64,000 nt of DNA. It comes from Colius striatus. Taxonomy: Eukaryota > Chordata > Aves > Coliiformes > Coliidae. The notes below the pieces were generated by a model, which saw only the letters and a program-made list of their open reading frames with translations, ran no database searches and was not told the origin of the DNA. Positions 27,416 through 40,310 of this stretch are shown in pieces. A program made the translations under genes and the position numbers. Positions within the stretch are counted from its first letter, which is position 1. Each line of letters opens with the position of its first letter. Location of the stretch: assembly GCF_028858725.1 (NCBI RefSeq), contig NC_084773.1, positions 1,478,350 to 1,542,349 on the forward strand. Reading direction: 5' to 3'.

Positions 27416-27525
27416 CCAGACTGAGCAACCTGTTCTAGTTGGCCCTGCTTTGAGAAGAGAAATGGAAATAAATGGTTTCCAGAGGTGTTTTCCAGTTGAG
27501 CTCAGCCTGTGATTCCATGACCCTC
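27416..27525 (+). mobile_element. Probable degenerate CR1 3' fragment
   Basis: GAGCAACCTGTTCTAGTTGG, then TTTTCCAGTTGAGCTCAGCC and GTGATTCCATGA, resemble an old CR1 3' end with deletions. The similarity is patchy. Confidence 0.45.
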
Positions 27526-28250
27526 TGTTAGAACACTGAGTGTACCTTAACTGTCATGTTTTATCATCTCCTTATTGTTTCTGAATTATTTGTTTCTGAA
27601 ATTCAGTTGAATAGCTTGTGCAGTTCGACTGCTGCTCATTTTTAACCAGTAACAATCAATTGTTTGATTCTGTGTGACCTGAAAGGTCATACAGGATTCA
27701 CAGATCTTAGCAGCTGTGCATCATCTGTGGATTAAAGATACAGTGGAACGTGACAAGCTCTTGATTTACAGCAAAACAAATAAAGTCTCTGTAGTTGGAA
27801 TGGCATAGACATGGATGTAGAAACTGTTATTCTTTAAGTTCCATGGTCCAATATAGTCCATATTTCCCACACAAGGCTGTGAAACTTGAAGGTAAATGTG
27901 CATTTCCATCTACCCTGTGAATTTTTGTCAGGATTTAGAAATGTAATAAATACAAACTTACACGTATTTTTGTTTGCCATGTAAAATCTGGGCACATCAA
28001 AGGAGGAAGATGATAGAAGAATTTGTATTCTTTATATATTTTCATTTTTCTTTCAGTCAAAGCATTTCTATCAGATCTAATTATTGCTATGACAGTATTT
28101 ACATTAGTTGTGGCTTCATTCAAACACACTTTGTGTTGGTGGTAGTAAAATGAAGTTTAAATCATCAAACCTGCTGGGGAGGGGAGAGTGCTTGTTTGTT
28201 TGTATTTGCACTTGTTTGTTCTCAGTTTTTAAGAGCCTCAGGAAAAACAC

Positions 28251-28295
28251 TTAATAGTGTCCTCTTAGGTACTTAATCACTGTCCTCTTAGGTAC
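28251..28295 (+). repeat. Two-copy 22/23-bp tandem duplication
   Basis: TTAAT followed by GTCCTCTTAGGTAC occurs at 28251-28272 and again at 28273-28295, differing by a few bases in the middle. It is a simple local duplication in the ATG7 intron. Confidence 0.85.
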
Positions 28296-29672
28296 ACGTC
28301 ATTCCAACAGCTCAAGTGCTGTGACCTGAAAAACAGCCTTTTCAGACCCAAAGCACTTTTAGACGGGGAAATAAATGAGTTTTATAATTTCTTGCTTCTC
28401 TGATTTGTTTTTTTTTCCTTGTAATACAAGAAACAATGGAAGGAAAGGTGTCTGAGGCATTCTTACAGCAGAACCCCCCAAGTATCCTTTCTGTGTGTAT
28501 GTGTATTTTTACTGTATCATTTCATTAACTGTTAATCATGTAAAAAAGATCTTTGTTATTAATAACTTCATATAATACCCTGATGAATACCTAGGAAAAC
28601 TGATCAAAACACTAATACTAATGTCCAGTGCTACTATTTGTGTATCTGTTTGGAATATATTACTAGAGCATACTAAAAAGGCCTCCTAGCTGAAAGTTTA
28701 CACTGTAAACAAATACTTTACTGTTTACTTGCCTTTTTCTAATTCGTTCTTAAACTTTACAAGTGTTTGGAATCTTCAGCTGCTAGTTCTACAAGATGTT
28801 TTTTAAATGGTGTGGTTTCAGTTGTATAAGCCAACTAGGGCTGTGTGTGCTGAATCTGTGCATTGACCAACTGCTGCAGTAATAGCTCAGATGTGGGTAG
28901 GTCAGTGAAAGTAACAAGCCCGAATTGGAAGAGGTAATTTTGGGGGAAAGGCTGTGATCTCTCTGTCTCAAGCTCCTAGAGCACCAGGTGCTGGATACAA
29001 AAAGATACAAAAATTGAATAAAGAGACAGAAAATCAAATTCAAGACAGCTCTGGCTTGATAGAATGGAGATCATCAGAGGAAGGAAGAGATTTTCCGAAA
29101 GGTGATGGCAGGATTTGTAACCACCCTGCAGCTGGCAAGGTGGAAATCAGTAGGATGGTTGTGAAAGGGGTAATATTTGCATTTTGTGTGAAGAGTGAGG
29201 CCACTCACAAGAAGTATTATCCAAGAAAATTTTGTACAAGAAGAATTCAAAGCATTGCTGTTGCTGTTGGTTGAGATTGAAATGAGAATGACCTTGACCT
29301 CTTAAGCTGTGGTTATGGGGTGAAAATACAGAATTTTATAAAGACTGTAATGGAGTAAAAAAAGCATCAGTCAGAAACACCATAATTGAGAAAAGGTAGC
29401 AAGTTGATGGATTTAAATTGTATTGTGAGATAGTAAACCCTTTGGACAGGAAAGGCTGTGAAGGCAGAGACAGGAAAAAAAGAGCTTGTGGAGGTACTGG
29501 GGATGCCAGATATTTGTCAGCTGTGTAAACTAGCTACGGTAGTACCACTGTGTGCAGGGATCTGGAGAAATTATCCAGTTTTCTCTCCCTCCTAGTTTAA
29601 TAAAGCAGCTTGAAGAATAAAATACAGATTTATAATCTTTAGGGGTTTTTTTTAAAGGTTAATTTATGAGGC

Positions 29673-29706
29673 ATAGGCTGCCCAGGGAGAGTGTGGAGGC
29701 TCCTTC
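29673..29706 (+). mobile_element. Tiny CR1 remnant
   Basis: About 34 bp identical or nearly so to the CR1 segment AGGCTGCCCAGGGAGnGTGTGGAGGCTCCTTC, without flanking CR1 sequence. It could be a deletion remnant or a short gene-conversion patch. Confidence 0.6.
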
Positions 29707-32004
29707 AGATTATAGCCAAAACTGATTTTAGCTGTAGTTTATGTATAGAAAGTTAGCAGCAACTTCTGAAGGAAAAAAAATAGCTATAATATGCTGCAGA
29801 AATAGAAATCTGTTGTGGAAGAACAGTCAGGAGCAGACTGGATGAGCAGTTGTTACCGGGGAACCACTGCCATTGCTGTCAGATAAGCTCTTGCAACAGT
29901 GAACAAGAATGGCTCTTGGTTTAAGTGCATTACCTGGGTTTCTTAGATAGCAAATACTTTACCATAGAGTGCACTATGCAAGCTCTGACATGCATCAGGA
30001 TATGAATTCTGAGCAAAGCTAAATGCTCACATTAAGTGGGGAATACTGTCCATGTCGGTTGTTCACTTCTGGCTCTTTTTTCCTGTGGGAAAGGGGGATG
30101 GGGAAGGAATTTCTGAATATGCAAAAATGCTAGAAGTGTTTTTGGTTTCGGTAAGATGAAGGGTAGTGCTTACTGTGCATCAAGTCTCCAAGATGAAAGG
30201 AGAGCACTGAACTTTGTAATTATCCTTCCATCTGCACCATGAAGTCTGAAAAAGCTGCATGTTAGAACTTGCAGCCATTTAACGAATTTCAAGTTGCAAT
30301 TTCATTTCTGTTGCCATTCCTGAAAGACACAGTCTGTGCACCAAGAGGAATACTGAAAAAGGCATGTTAATGCTATGTCTAGTTCATTCCTAGTGCATTT
30401 AGGCACACATATGGACATATTTTGTGAAGTATTTTAGACTGCCAAAAGCTCTGATGTATTGTCTCTCGTAGAGCGTAGAATAAAACCACTTTTAAGCTAT
30501 TATCTATCAAAAAGCTCACATTTTATAGCTGTAAAATAATTTACTTGCTTTAAATTTAAACATATGCTTGAGTGTTTTCATTTCTGTATTTGTTTAGATT
30601 TCCTAAGTGTACATTTCTAAATCAAACACTGAGATGTGATAAGCTTTGAATTGATCTGGGAAGCCATGTGTTCTCATGTGATACTCAGCTGTGCTGTTTG
30701 ATATGTGTAACCTCAGATTTTCAGCCCTTGCCTCTGCCTGTAGAATTTTACTGTTTACTTACAGTTCACAGATTTGGAGCATTTATAACACAGTAACTGC
30801 TATGGTTTGCACAATAAAGCTATCCCAGGTTTTTCTAAGCAGAGTGTTTTGGTACATGTTTGTGTAAAATCCTCTCAGCTGTGTGTAGAAAAAAAGTATG
30901 TGGGGGTTGGTTGTTTGTTTTGTTTCTTTTAATAGTGGCCATTTTAGAGGCAAATCCTGCTAGGCCCATGCTGACAAGAAACTTTTAAGAATCCCTTAAG
31001 GGTACATGATATTCGTGATAAGATAAACAGTAGTGATCTGTTTGAATTCAGTATGTTAATTCTAAGATGCAAAGGCATTACCTGCTTCAGTAGGTAAACA
31101 CCAATCTTGGAAGCATTGTTGTAGAAGTTAAATTTCAGGTACCAGCTGTAAATGTTGTATGAAGGAAATGCAAAACTGTTCAGTAGGATTTATTGAACAT
31201 GCAATCTGGAACTGTGTAAAGTCAATCAGTGGGAACTTGTGAACAGTTAATACACAGATGGTTCCCTCCCCATCTCTATTCTTCCTATTTTGTGAGAAAA
31301 TAATACTTGTATTTCCAAGAAAACAAGTGTGAGCATTTTCTTATCCTGAATAGACATAATTTGCATCAGAAATTTAAGAACCTCTACAAAAAAAAATGTT
31401 TGAATATAAAAGCACGTATTTGCAGGAGCAGGTACATTCAGATGGTCTGTCCAGATTTGCACAGACTGGATCAGTTTTGACAGCTGTTTCGTTATCTTCC
31501 TATTTTATTCTTTCTCCTGTCGTTGCCTGTGGCTGCATTTATTTTTGACCTACCCAGGTGTGCTGCAGGACAGCAGACAAGTGAAAACAAACTCCAAATT
31601 CACGGCTTGGTAGGGATGTCAGATTGTTGTTGTGACAGTCATTTTAGACATTCTTTCATGGCTTTCTGTATTTCATCACTTCTCTTAAAAGTTTCACTCT
31701 CTTGGAGTAATAATCCAAAGTCTGCATAGTCATAGTTCATGCAGTTTAAATGTCTTTCCATGGAAATATGTATTTCTTTTAGCCAGGAGCCTATGATGTG
31801 TTATGATTCAGCTGGCAGTACTGACATTTAACACAGCTTCTTTTGCACAGTATCATGTACCTTGTTTTCTTCAGGCTAACATGCTATTGCTCACTTTTGT
31901 ATTGAATCTTACCCTTTTGTTTCATATTCTTCTCTCCTCTCTGCATGTCATTAAAGCTACTACTACTTTATTCATTATAAACCAACACACAGTGCTATGC
32001 CTCC

Positions 32005-32160
32005 TCCCTGGAAGTGTCCAAGGGCAGGTTGGATGGGGCTTGGAGCAACCTGGTGGAAGTGTTCCTGTCCATGGAAGGTGTCCCTGTCCATGGCAGGAGG
32101 GTTGGAACAAGATGAGCTTTAAGGTCCCTTCCAACTCAAACCATTCCCTGATTCTGTGAC
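32005..32160 (+). mobile_element. CR1 LINE 3' fragment of a divergent subfamily
   Basis: A plus-oriented 3' end: GGATGGGGCTTGGAGCAACC, a short internal duplication of GTCCATGG...AGGTGTCCCTG, AAGGTCCCTTCCAACTCAAA, and ATTCCCTGATTCTGTGA. It differs from the main subfamily seen elsewhere in the window. Confidence 0.88.
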
Positions 32161-33609
32161 TGCTCTGATAGTTAGATGAAGTGTAAACTGCCTTATAAAA
32201 CTATGTTCTCCTGGAAGTAAAGTAACAGCATATGTTTCAAACGTTTAAAAATAATTGTCCTCAATCCAGGATGTTTGCATAGCGGTTAAATACTTGTGAA
32301 CCTCAGCTTCAGTCTTTTTGCAAATATTTTGATGTTCAAAGCCTCCTAGAGAAGGGATGTGCTTTAGATAGGAGACAACTGAGTGGTCCTTCTTTGCTAA
32401 CAAGAGGATGAAAGTAGTGCTGTGTTTGTTAAATGGCCTAGCAGGCATTGCTGCAGGCCGGGCCCTGTGCTGGGGCTGCTGGCCTCCCAAGCTCCTTGAG
32501 GCCCTCCACGGGTTGCCTGTCCTTAAGGCCAAACAGGGGGAACTGCTTTCTTCCCTTTAGGTTCAACAAACAGACATTACAGCGCTGTGGGAGCTGCTGG
32601 TTGTGTTGTAGGGAGGTCTCGGAGTAAGGCAAGCGTTGCACAGTAGACACGTACAGTGAGAAGGCTCTCTGGACCTTACAGCAACAATGGAAGAGCCAGC
32701 CAGTTCTTGGATGGTAGGGTTTGTGTGTCACAGCATTACTAATGTAGCTGGCACCCTTACCAGTGTTCTTCTGTCAAAAACAACCAGACAAAAGGGAGGG
32801 TGTACTTGCCTTCTCAGCCCCGCTGCTCAGATCAGGAGGGACAATGGGAAAGCAGGGAGCCGGGAAGCTGGCTGCGCTCCTGCTCTATCTGTTCAGCAGA
32901 TAAAGACGACTTTTCTAGGGCTGTTGGTTGGCTTCTTTCACTTTTGCATTTGAATCACCTCGTGGTGTGTTTTTAAAAGTATTTATTGTGCTGTTTTGCC
33001 AGAGAGGTGTGTTTTTGAGGATTATTACTGTTTGTAAGCCTATGGGCTTTGTTTTCAGAGATTAGAGCGAGCTCGACAGAGATGGACTATCCATCTGAAC
33101 TTTGCATTTCTTGCTTTTTGCCAGCTTGAATCATACCATAAACTCTATTTAAAGATTTTGGGGTTTGTATTTATTTTCCACATCCTTGACCCTGACTGGT
33201 GAGCTGGACATTTGTGTTTGCCTTGGCAAGCTCCAAACTGCTCATCTAGAGCAGGATGAAAACTCTTTTTTCCTTTTGTAAACAAACTGTTCCTTCAGTA
33301 TTTTCCATAAGGATTTACACCACCATTTTGCAGCGCTTCTAGGAATTGAGAAAATGTTGCCATTCAGAGTTTTCATTTTGCACAGCTTGCAGCACTGCAT
33401 AAAAATGTTTGATTTTATATGTTTTCTGAGGCTGGATTTAAAGAGCTCTTTTCAGAGTGTTTTCAAATTCCATAAATACTGCATTTTGTCCCGAAGGGGT
33501 TTATTAATGCTATAGGTCAGTCTTCATTGTTGCCTGTCTAGAAAAGGGATTGTTTGTGTTTATTTGTCTAACACTATTGCATGTGTGTTAAACAATGCAT
33601 CTGTGAACA

Positions 33610-33684
33610 CTGCCCCATTGTACTAGGCACTGTAGACACGTAAAATACTGCTTTGTGCCCTGAAGAATTTACAGTCTAAATAAC
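33610..33684 (+). mobile_element. Possible ancient L3/CR1-type LINE or SINE tail
   Basis: TGTACTAGGCACTGTAGACA, then GTGCCCTGAAGAATTTACAG and TCTAAATA, resemble the 3' block (tgtgctaggcactgta... gccctgaagagcttacaatctaa) of a very old amniote interspersed repeat. I recognise the pattern from memory only and am unsure of the family. Confidence 0.45.
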
Positions 33685-34935
33685 TGTTTGCATTCCGTAC
33701 TTCCTTGGGTATGTTTTAGTGGTGAGGATGTAAAATGAGAGAATAATTTAGTGGGTCATTTTATGCCAACACACAAATTTCATGTTTTGGAACAAAAGAA
33801 CTGAGTTTCATTTTCCACAGGGACGGAGGACTGATGGTGCTTGGTTTTTGTGAGGTCATTTGTAGTGAGGGACTCTGAGTTTTGAGTGCTCTATGACAGA
33901 GAAATGGCATTCTAATTCTCATAGTCACAGCCTCATCATGGTGCTCCAGCAGTGTTGCTGCTAATTTAGAGAAGTTAAAGTCACTTTAAGTCAGAGATTG
34001 GGTTGTATATATTGTAAAATTGATATTATGATATTATTAAATCCATCTGAAAGCTGAATACCCGTGTTAATCCTGATCCCAAGCTACTGCAAGCCCTGCC
34101 AAGTGGAATGAGGGTATTTGCCATTGGTTAAACCTCCAAAAACTCATAAAAAGCCTTTTAGGAGCACCCACATTTCTCTGGAAGAAAAAAAACTTGTCGT
34201 ATATATTCAGAGTGTGTTCTTTCCCACCCTAGAATTCTGTTTACCAGTCCCTGTGTTTTTCCTTAGATCATGTGTTCTGGTAACTGGTATGAATTTATAA
34301 TGCACTACCCTTAGTGTGTTGACGAGGATACCAGATTCCTTGGTGTCCTGTGAAAATATTCACCCTTTTCCCCCCCATCTATAACATTTTACAGAACAAG
34401 GGCATTTAGCAAAGTAAAAGTCCAATTAAACCATGCTGCAGAAAAAAGATCTTGTGTAGCTTTTGAAATTTCTTTCAACAATAGTACAAATGTCCATGTA
34501 AGTTCTCATCTTTAGGCTGCCATCTAATATTTGAGTGCAATATGAACTGTTGCAACGTGTAGTAATTATGATTCACATTAAGTACGTGGATGCCAAAGAG
34601 TCAGCAAACCAAAACAAAATGTCTGGCTTTTGTTCTGTGGCTTACTGTAAATGATAATAATAAACAGCAAATAACCAAGCTGTCAGTTCGAGTACAAATG
34701 CTGAAAAGTAAATGTGACAAAAATACCCCAAAATCACAAAGAATGTATAGTGTTTAGGTTGTTACCAGAAGAGAAAAATACTGAGTTTTATGTAGAGTGC
34801 CTTTGGTGCTAGTCCACAGTCCATAAAATGTTATTTGCTCTTCCTTTTAAATGGTAATACTAATGTTATGAAGGTATAGGAAAAGCATATTTGAACTCCA
34901 CAAACTAAAATCACACTTTGTTTTTTTTGTTGCAG

Positions 34936-34968
34936 ATCTGGGACATGAGTGATGACGAAACAGTCTGA
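34936..34968 (+). CDS. ATG7: ATG7 terminal exon, coding part (C-terminal 10 residues)
   Basis: ATG7 is the E1-like enzyme that activates ATG8/LC3-family proteins and ATG12 for autophagosome formation in the cytosol. After a polypyrimidine tract and an AG acceptor at 34934-34935, the exon reads IWDMSDDETV and then TGA at 34966-34968. Vertebrate ATG7 ends in nearly the same acidic peptide; human ends in Ile where this one ends in Val, as I recall it. The first codon is complete, so the intron is phase 0. The catalytic cysteine and the adenylation domain lie in exons outside the window. In yeast the C-terminal tail of Atg7 contacts Atg8, so this small exon may matter for substrate capture, which is inference. 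The tail-to-tail position with VGLL4 supports the call. The match is short but specific in composition, splice context and synteny. Confidence 0.9.
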   Translation: MWDMSDDETV

Positions 34969-36470
34969 AAGTCAGCTGAATTAAGGTGGAAGATGACCTA
35001 CTTTGGAGCATGGCACTGCCCTTTGTCTGTTATTTGACCAGTTAACGATTGCTTACCCATTCTGACTGCTACAAATATGAACCAATATAATCCACGTTTT
35101 CACATTAATGTCTTCACCTTAAAAGAAGTCTGTTATGGATATAACTCTGGACATTTTCATTGTTCTTATGTAAATAACTGGAGTTCCATGGTTGTGTTTA
35201 AACCTCATCTTTTGCGGGGGGGGGGGTTATTTTTTTGTTTCTAAATATGGGTTACATATAAAATAAGCTGCTTAAGTAAACTTTGGTGCTTTATTTGTCC
35301 CAGTTTTTATCTTGCTTGTTAATTGACATGTCCCAGCAGCATGTGTAAGTGTCTTTTGTCATCTTTCCTAGATTTATGCCCCTTTAGATGGAATGTATTG
35401 TTAAGGTTGGGAATATTCTACTATTGGGAGTTAAACTGCATCTTAAAGGAGTGCAGGACCTACTGCCTACCCCACATTGCTTGCTGTTTCTAAGTACATA
35501 TTTATAGCACAATTGATTGTTCTTGCCTGTCTCAATGGAGGTGTTATTCTCTGTAAAGATCTTGTAATTTCATGCTAGGGAAAAAACGTGGTTTGACTTA
35601 CTTTTACACAGGAAAGACCAAAACGTGTTGGTATCATGATTAGGCTCCCCTGGAGTTAGGAGAAGGCTTCGTTATATAGTAAAAATGCTTTGGGGGAGTG
35701 GATCATTGATTCAGTCAAAACTTGCAGAGAAATGCTTAAGTGAAATAAGAAATAGGTTCTCTATTTTTGCTGTTCTTGGATGCTGTTGAGCAGTACTTTA
35801 CAAATGTTAAAAGAGAGCAGTTCTGATTTTCGTCTTGGTTGCATTTAAAGTTTCTCTATTTTTACAGCATCAGGAATAGCTTCAGAGATTATGACTGAGC
35901 ACAAGCAGTAGTCTGAGAATCTTTGAGTTTAAAAAGTAACTTGAGAAGAAAGGATCTGTAAAATACCAAAGTATGTTCCTACAAAACTGAGACTGAGTCT
36001 GTTGTGTTTTATCTTGGAATAGATTTTTGAAGTGTATTTGATATCCCTTTTCTAGCTTTACATTGTGAGGATTATGGGCTAACCCATTTAGAAAAAAATG
36101 CAAATTGCTTTATCTGCTGAATGGTCTTTAATTCTCATATATATTATGAAAAGTAGTTGGTCAATCCAGTTATTTTAATCCCTTCCTTAGCATAAACTGA
36201 CTACTTGGTGTTGATCATTTCACAGCTTCTTCCTTATGCCACGTCAGAACAAGTTCTGTCTGGTCAAATTTGCCTAAAAACAAGGATATCATCTGCAACT
36301 CCCATATTCCAATTGTTAAGAGAAGGTGTATTGAAACATGCTGAGCTTTGCATTGAGTGTCTAACATAGCTGTTACTCCTATTTATTTAACTGTGGTGTT
36401 TGTTACAGTTCTGTGATTTCTCGAGTAGCCTTAGGGGAACGTTCAGCTAACTTCACTGTAATATAAAAAT
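34969..36470 (+). other. ATG7: ATG7 3'UTR (end uncertain)
   Basis: Untranslated sequence follows the ATG7 stop. I saw no canonical AATAAA in the first 3 kb. Variant hexamers occur: TATAAA at 35257-35262 (followed by T/GT-rich sequence) and AATATA/TATAAA at 36460-36467. The end given here is simply the second of these. An 11-G run lies at 35216-35226. A 142-codon frame on the opposite strand (36453-36881) looks like chance. Confidence 0.45.
35216..35226 (+). repeat. 11-base G homopolymer
   Basis: An uninterrupted run of 11 G about 250 bp after the ATG7 stop, followed by a T-rich stretch. It is sense-strand G in the presumed mRNA. Confidence 0.95.
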
Positions 36471-38626
36471 GTACATGACTGAAATATATTTTTTGAAAGA
36501 CTGGTAATGATAGGAAACTGATCTTTTGGTGGTCAGGCAATGAGCAATAAGATGGAGACCATGCTGTGTGCATTTGAAAGCAGTTTGTTGGTGTCCGTTG
36601 CTGGTTCTGAGCTCTTCTGAGGTCTGTGTTATCACAAATTGGTACCAGGGTGCTCCCAAGGGAATGATCTGTGGGTTTATGTTTTGGAGTTGCTGACCAT
36701 GCAGTGTAAAAGTGTTGTTGTAGTATTTGGTTATCTGAAACTTGAAAACTAGACATCTCTCTGAAGTCTGATAACGATTCAGAAGTACTTTAAAGATGTG
36801 AAACGCTGCTCGTCCTGTGACAGTTACGTGGTTGCTTTGCATTGGAAGTACAGCCCAAGCATCCAAGATGCAAAGGTTCAAAACTCAGGGTTAATATGAT
36901 GTTTCCTTACCTCTGTAACTTCAGCAACATGCAGCTCTCAGGCTGAGCTGTTTCCTGTACATATGCTTCCCAGATGTCTCTGATGTTCAGAAACATTTCA
37001 GTTTGCCGTGGAATAACTTCCGCTGCCTAACTGTTACGTTGTTTTCTTTCTCTTTGCAGACTAGAATTGTTCTTATTTTGCTTTTACTCAATTTCTAGGC
37101 ATCTACTGAGTGAGCTCAAATGAATGAATGCACATTCAAATACCATATTAACAGATAAACACATTTATTTCCTGGTTTGTATGTACTTAATGGCAGGGTT
37201 CCTGCACAGTTCTAGTTCTTGCTGTTTAAAAGGGTAATCTAAACTTTGCCTTTCTTCATGAAGGAGGTAGGATGTAAATTTTATCTGTGCTGTCATGGGC
37301 TCCTGGGCATCAGTGAAGCCCAAACTCATTGTAGAACCCAACAGCTATCATGGCTTTTCAGTTACAAACCTGGTCTGTCAGGAAGAGGGAATGAACAGCA
37401 TCAGAAGAATCTACTCATCTTCCTAAACTAACAGAAATGTGGTGGCATTATGGCAGTGAGACTGGGAGACTGTATCTCACAGAAGGCAATTGTGACACCT
37501 GCATATCACATCTGGGGATGTTTAATAGTCATAGAAGGCCACAGATCTCCATGGAGAGCTGTTGACATAATTTTTGTGCTTCAGTATTAGAGAAGCTCAT
37601 GGAATGATGGCCTCTGATGGCCTCTGTTTCGTGTTCACGCTTCTACTGACCAGAAGTTGTCTTCAGTGTCATTCCTTCTGCGTGTTTGCTGGCTGAAGTC
37701 TGGGATTTGTTACAGAGCAGTACTGCATGCATGAAAGTGAGGAGCTTGAGATTCTGTATGACAGTTCTCTTCTTCAAAGCCCTCACTTGCTCTCCTCCTT
37801 GCTTCCACAATCTGCCGTTCAGACCTCTTCACCCATGTCATAGTCTGTTGGTTGGGACTGAATTTTCACTTAGGTCATGCCCTTTATATCACACGCAAAT
37901 CGAAACCAACAGCATCATAGCCCACATGGTTCAGCCCACATGAGGATCTGTTCTCTGGAGCATGGGGCTAGTTTGAGTCTTAAGCCTTCAATGTTGGGCT
38001 CTGTGTGGGAGAAGAAGCATGAGTTAGAAAATTACTCTTAGATCCATGAAGAAGGATTCACGATGACCCAGACAGCTTGCTCAAGAAATTCACCAAGGAA
38101 TGGAACCACAGGATTTATATTCCTAGGAAGCTGATAACCCCCAAGAACTAAAGGGAGATTCTGCTTCAGTAACAGTCAACAGCACAAAAGTTATTTTGGC
38201 ACAACAAAGGGAACTGTAGTGATTGCTCCAGCCCTTAAAATCATTGAGCTTGAGCCTGGAAAAACACTTTTCCCTTCCTTGTGTTCTGTGTGGCTTTGGT
38301 ATTGTGTCCTCAGAGAAGTCCAATGACCATAAACTAATGTTTCATTTTTGTCATAGTTCATATTCCTATTCCACTTCCTGTATAATATTCTTTCTAATTC
38401 TGTTTCTTGGTGTGAGATTTGGCTGCTCACCTTAGTACATGCAGCAGAATTGTTTTTCCACAAGCATTTTCTTTTAGTTTCTCACCTGTGCTGTCATAGA
38501 AAACTCTTACTGAAAGGGGTTCTCTGTGCTTCCCTGTGCACTGTAGTCACGTCACACCACTTGCTTTTCCCTTTTACTGACCAAACTCCTTCTAAATGTC
38601 TGTTAATTAGTCTGATTGGAATTGCT

Positions 38627-38772
38627 AATAGAATCATTTGGGTTGGAAAAGACCCTTGAGGTCATCAAGTCCAGCAGTAAACCTGACCCTGCCATGCCCA
38701 CCACCGTCTGCTTCCTCATCGTACTGCTCGGGGACAGCCTCAAGCCATCAAGAGTTCACCCAGCTCCCAACT
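38627..38772 (-). mobile_element. CR1 LINE 3' fragment, divergent
   Basis: Minus-oriented: ATAGAATCATTTGGGTTGG, AAGACCCTTGAGGTCATCAA, GTCCAGCAGTAAACCTGACC. The right edge is indistinct. Confidence 0.8.
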
Positions 38773-39274
38773 TTCCTTTGGCTTTTCTTCCTCGTTTTCA
38801 AGCCAAATCATAAAAGCAGTGAGATTGTAGAGATGTGCCTGGGAATAACCTTTGGTGTGCAGGATTCTCCTTCATGCCAGTAACGTGTGAAAAGATTCCA
38901 ATCCTGGATTTTATGCTGCTGCTGGAGAACAGCTCTGCCTGTTTCTTACAGAACCATCAAGAGCCATGACAGAATCCAGGAGGATATTTTGATCTAGTTT
39001 CTCTTCAGAGTATACTCATATCTTAAGAGTTCGAGGAGAGTCCTAACTCTGTTCTGATGGGAATAGGAAGATAGTTTGCATTCCTTCAAAAATAAGTATG
39101 TTGCAAGCTAGCAGGCAGTCAGCTTCCCTTGTCTTCCTGCCAGCAGTGCTCTAACCATGCAGCAGCCATCCTTATGCCACTGACTCCACATTTTCTGTTC
39201 TCTAACTTTGCATTAAGGATGCGGGGAAGCTGAAGAGAATGTGGAACAGCTAAGGGCAAGGAGGGGCAGGATTC

Positions 39275-39690
39275 TCATAGAGTCATAGAATTGTTATGGT
39301 TGGAAAAGACCTTTAAGATCATTAAGTCCAACCACTCACTTAACACTGCCAAGCCCACTGCTAACCCATGTCCCTCACTACCTCATCTATGCATCTTTTG
39401 AATATCTCCAGGGATGGGGAGTCCCCCACCTCCCTGGGCAGCCCCTTCCCATGCTTCACAACCCTCTCAGTAAAAAAGTTCTTCCTCAGCTCCAATTTAA
39501 ACCTCCCCTGGTGCAACTTGAGCCCATTTCCTTGTGTCCTGTTATTCATTACTGCATAGAAGAGATCGACCCCCACCTCACTAAAACTTCCCTTCAGCTA
39601 GCTGCAGAGAGTATTCATCTCCTCTCAGCCTCCTCTTCTCCAGGCTGAACACCCCCATACCCTGAGCTGCTCCCCAACAGACCTGTGCTC
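39275..39690 (-). mobile_element. CR1 LINE, 5'-truncated, older subfamily
   Basis: Minus-oriented copy starting TCATAGAGTCATAGAATTG and continuing through the CACTTAACACTGCCAAGCCC block into the ORF2 tail (frame 39576-39361, with [20 protein letters not shown]). It is the same subfamily as the interrupted element at 19373 and serves as its intact comparison. Confidence 0.92.
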
Positions 39691-40310
39691 TGTTTTTCCT
39701 TGCTGCTTTTCCAGATCCTTGTTCACAATTTTTTTAGCTTTGGGTTTGGCTTTCTTAAAATAATTATGCAAGACATTCCTCAGAAACAAACAAGCATTTC
39801 CACTCCAAAGAGAGACATTAAAGGAGTCTTTACAGCGTGGTAAACTTCAGCAGACTTCCTAACACACATAGTCTGGAAGATGTCCCAAGCTTGTTACCAT
39901 TTTTTTCTGGCTCTTTGGCCTTGGCTTCATTAATTCCATTAATTCCTTTTCTTCTCTTTTTCCCTTTTTTTTTGGTTTCCCCTACATTTTCAGCACAGAT
40001 GTTGTGCTCATGCACATCCTGACAAAATGAAACTTCCCTTTTTTACAGCACCTGGATTAACTCTTTTAGAAGACAAATGTATTTCACTGAAAGGCTTTGG
40101 GCTGTCCCAGTCTGGCAGTGTGTAAATTCCTGGCCTATGAAAACACTCCTTACCTGTCCTAGGATGACCCAGAGGGATTAACACTCTCTCCTTTCTCTTT
40201 TTTTTTCCCTTAAACCTTTATTTAATTCCTCAGCTGTAAAATGTATGGAAATTGTATGTATGTACTTGGCAAAGAGCACCCTTGGATTTGACTCTCAGTT
40301 AACCCAGGTT

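Larger units (their letters stand above)
1..34935 (+). other. ATG7: Final intron of ATG7 (3' part), non-coding
   Basis: This stretch lies upstream of the terminal ATG7 exon and ends in a T-rich tract and the acceptor ...gttgcag at 34931-34935. I found no other ATG7 exon in it, so I read it as one long intron whose donor lies outside the window. It is AT-rich and holds CR1 fragments, described separately. The long gaps between them (1-1799, 2446-4259, 4570-8296, 8819-9805, 10449-15251, 15343-19372, 20489-21411, 21623-24223, 24411-26771, 27526-29672, 29707-32004, 32161-33609, 33685-34935) show no gene, tRNA or other repeat that I can support. Open frames there are short, and none resembles a known protein. 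A short exon under about 20 codons could have escaped me. Confidence 0.75.

Noticed and set aside
36453..36881. 142-codon minus-strand frame near the ATG7 3'UTR
   Set aside because: No recognisable domain, antisense to the presumed UTR, and overlapped by another random frame. Treated as chance.
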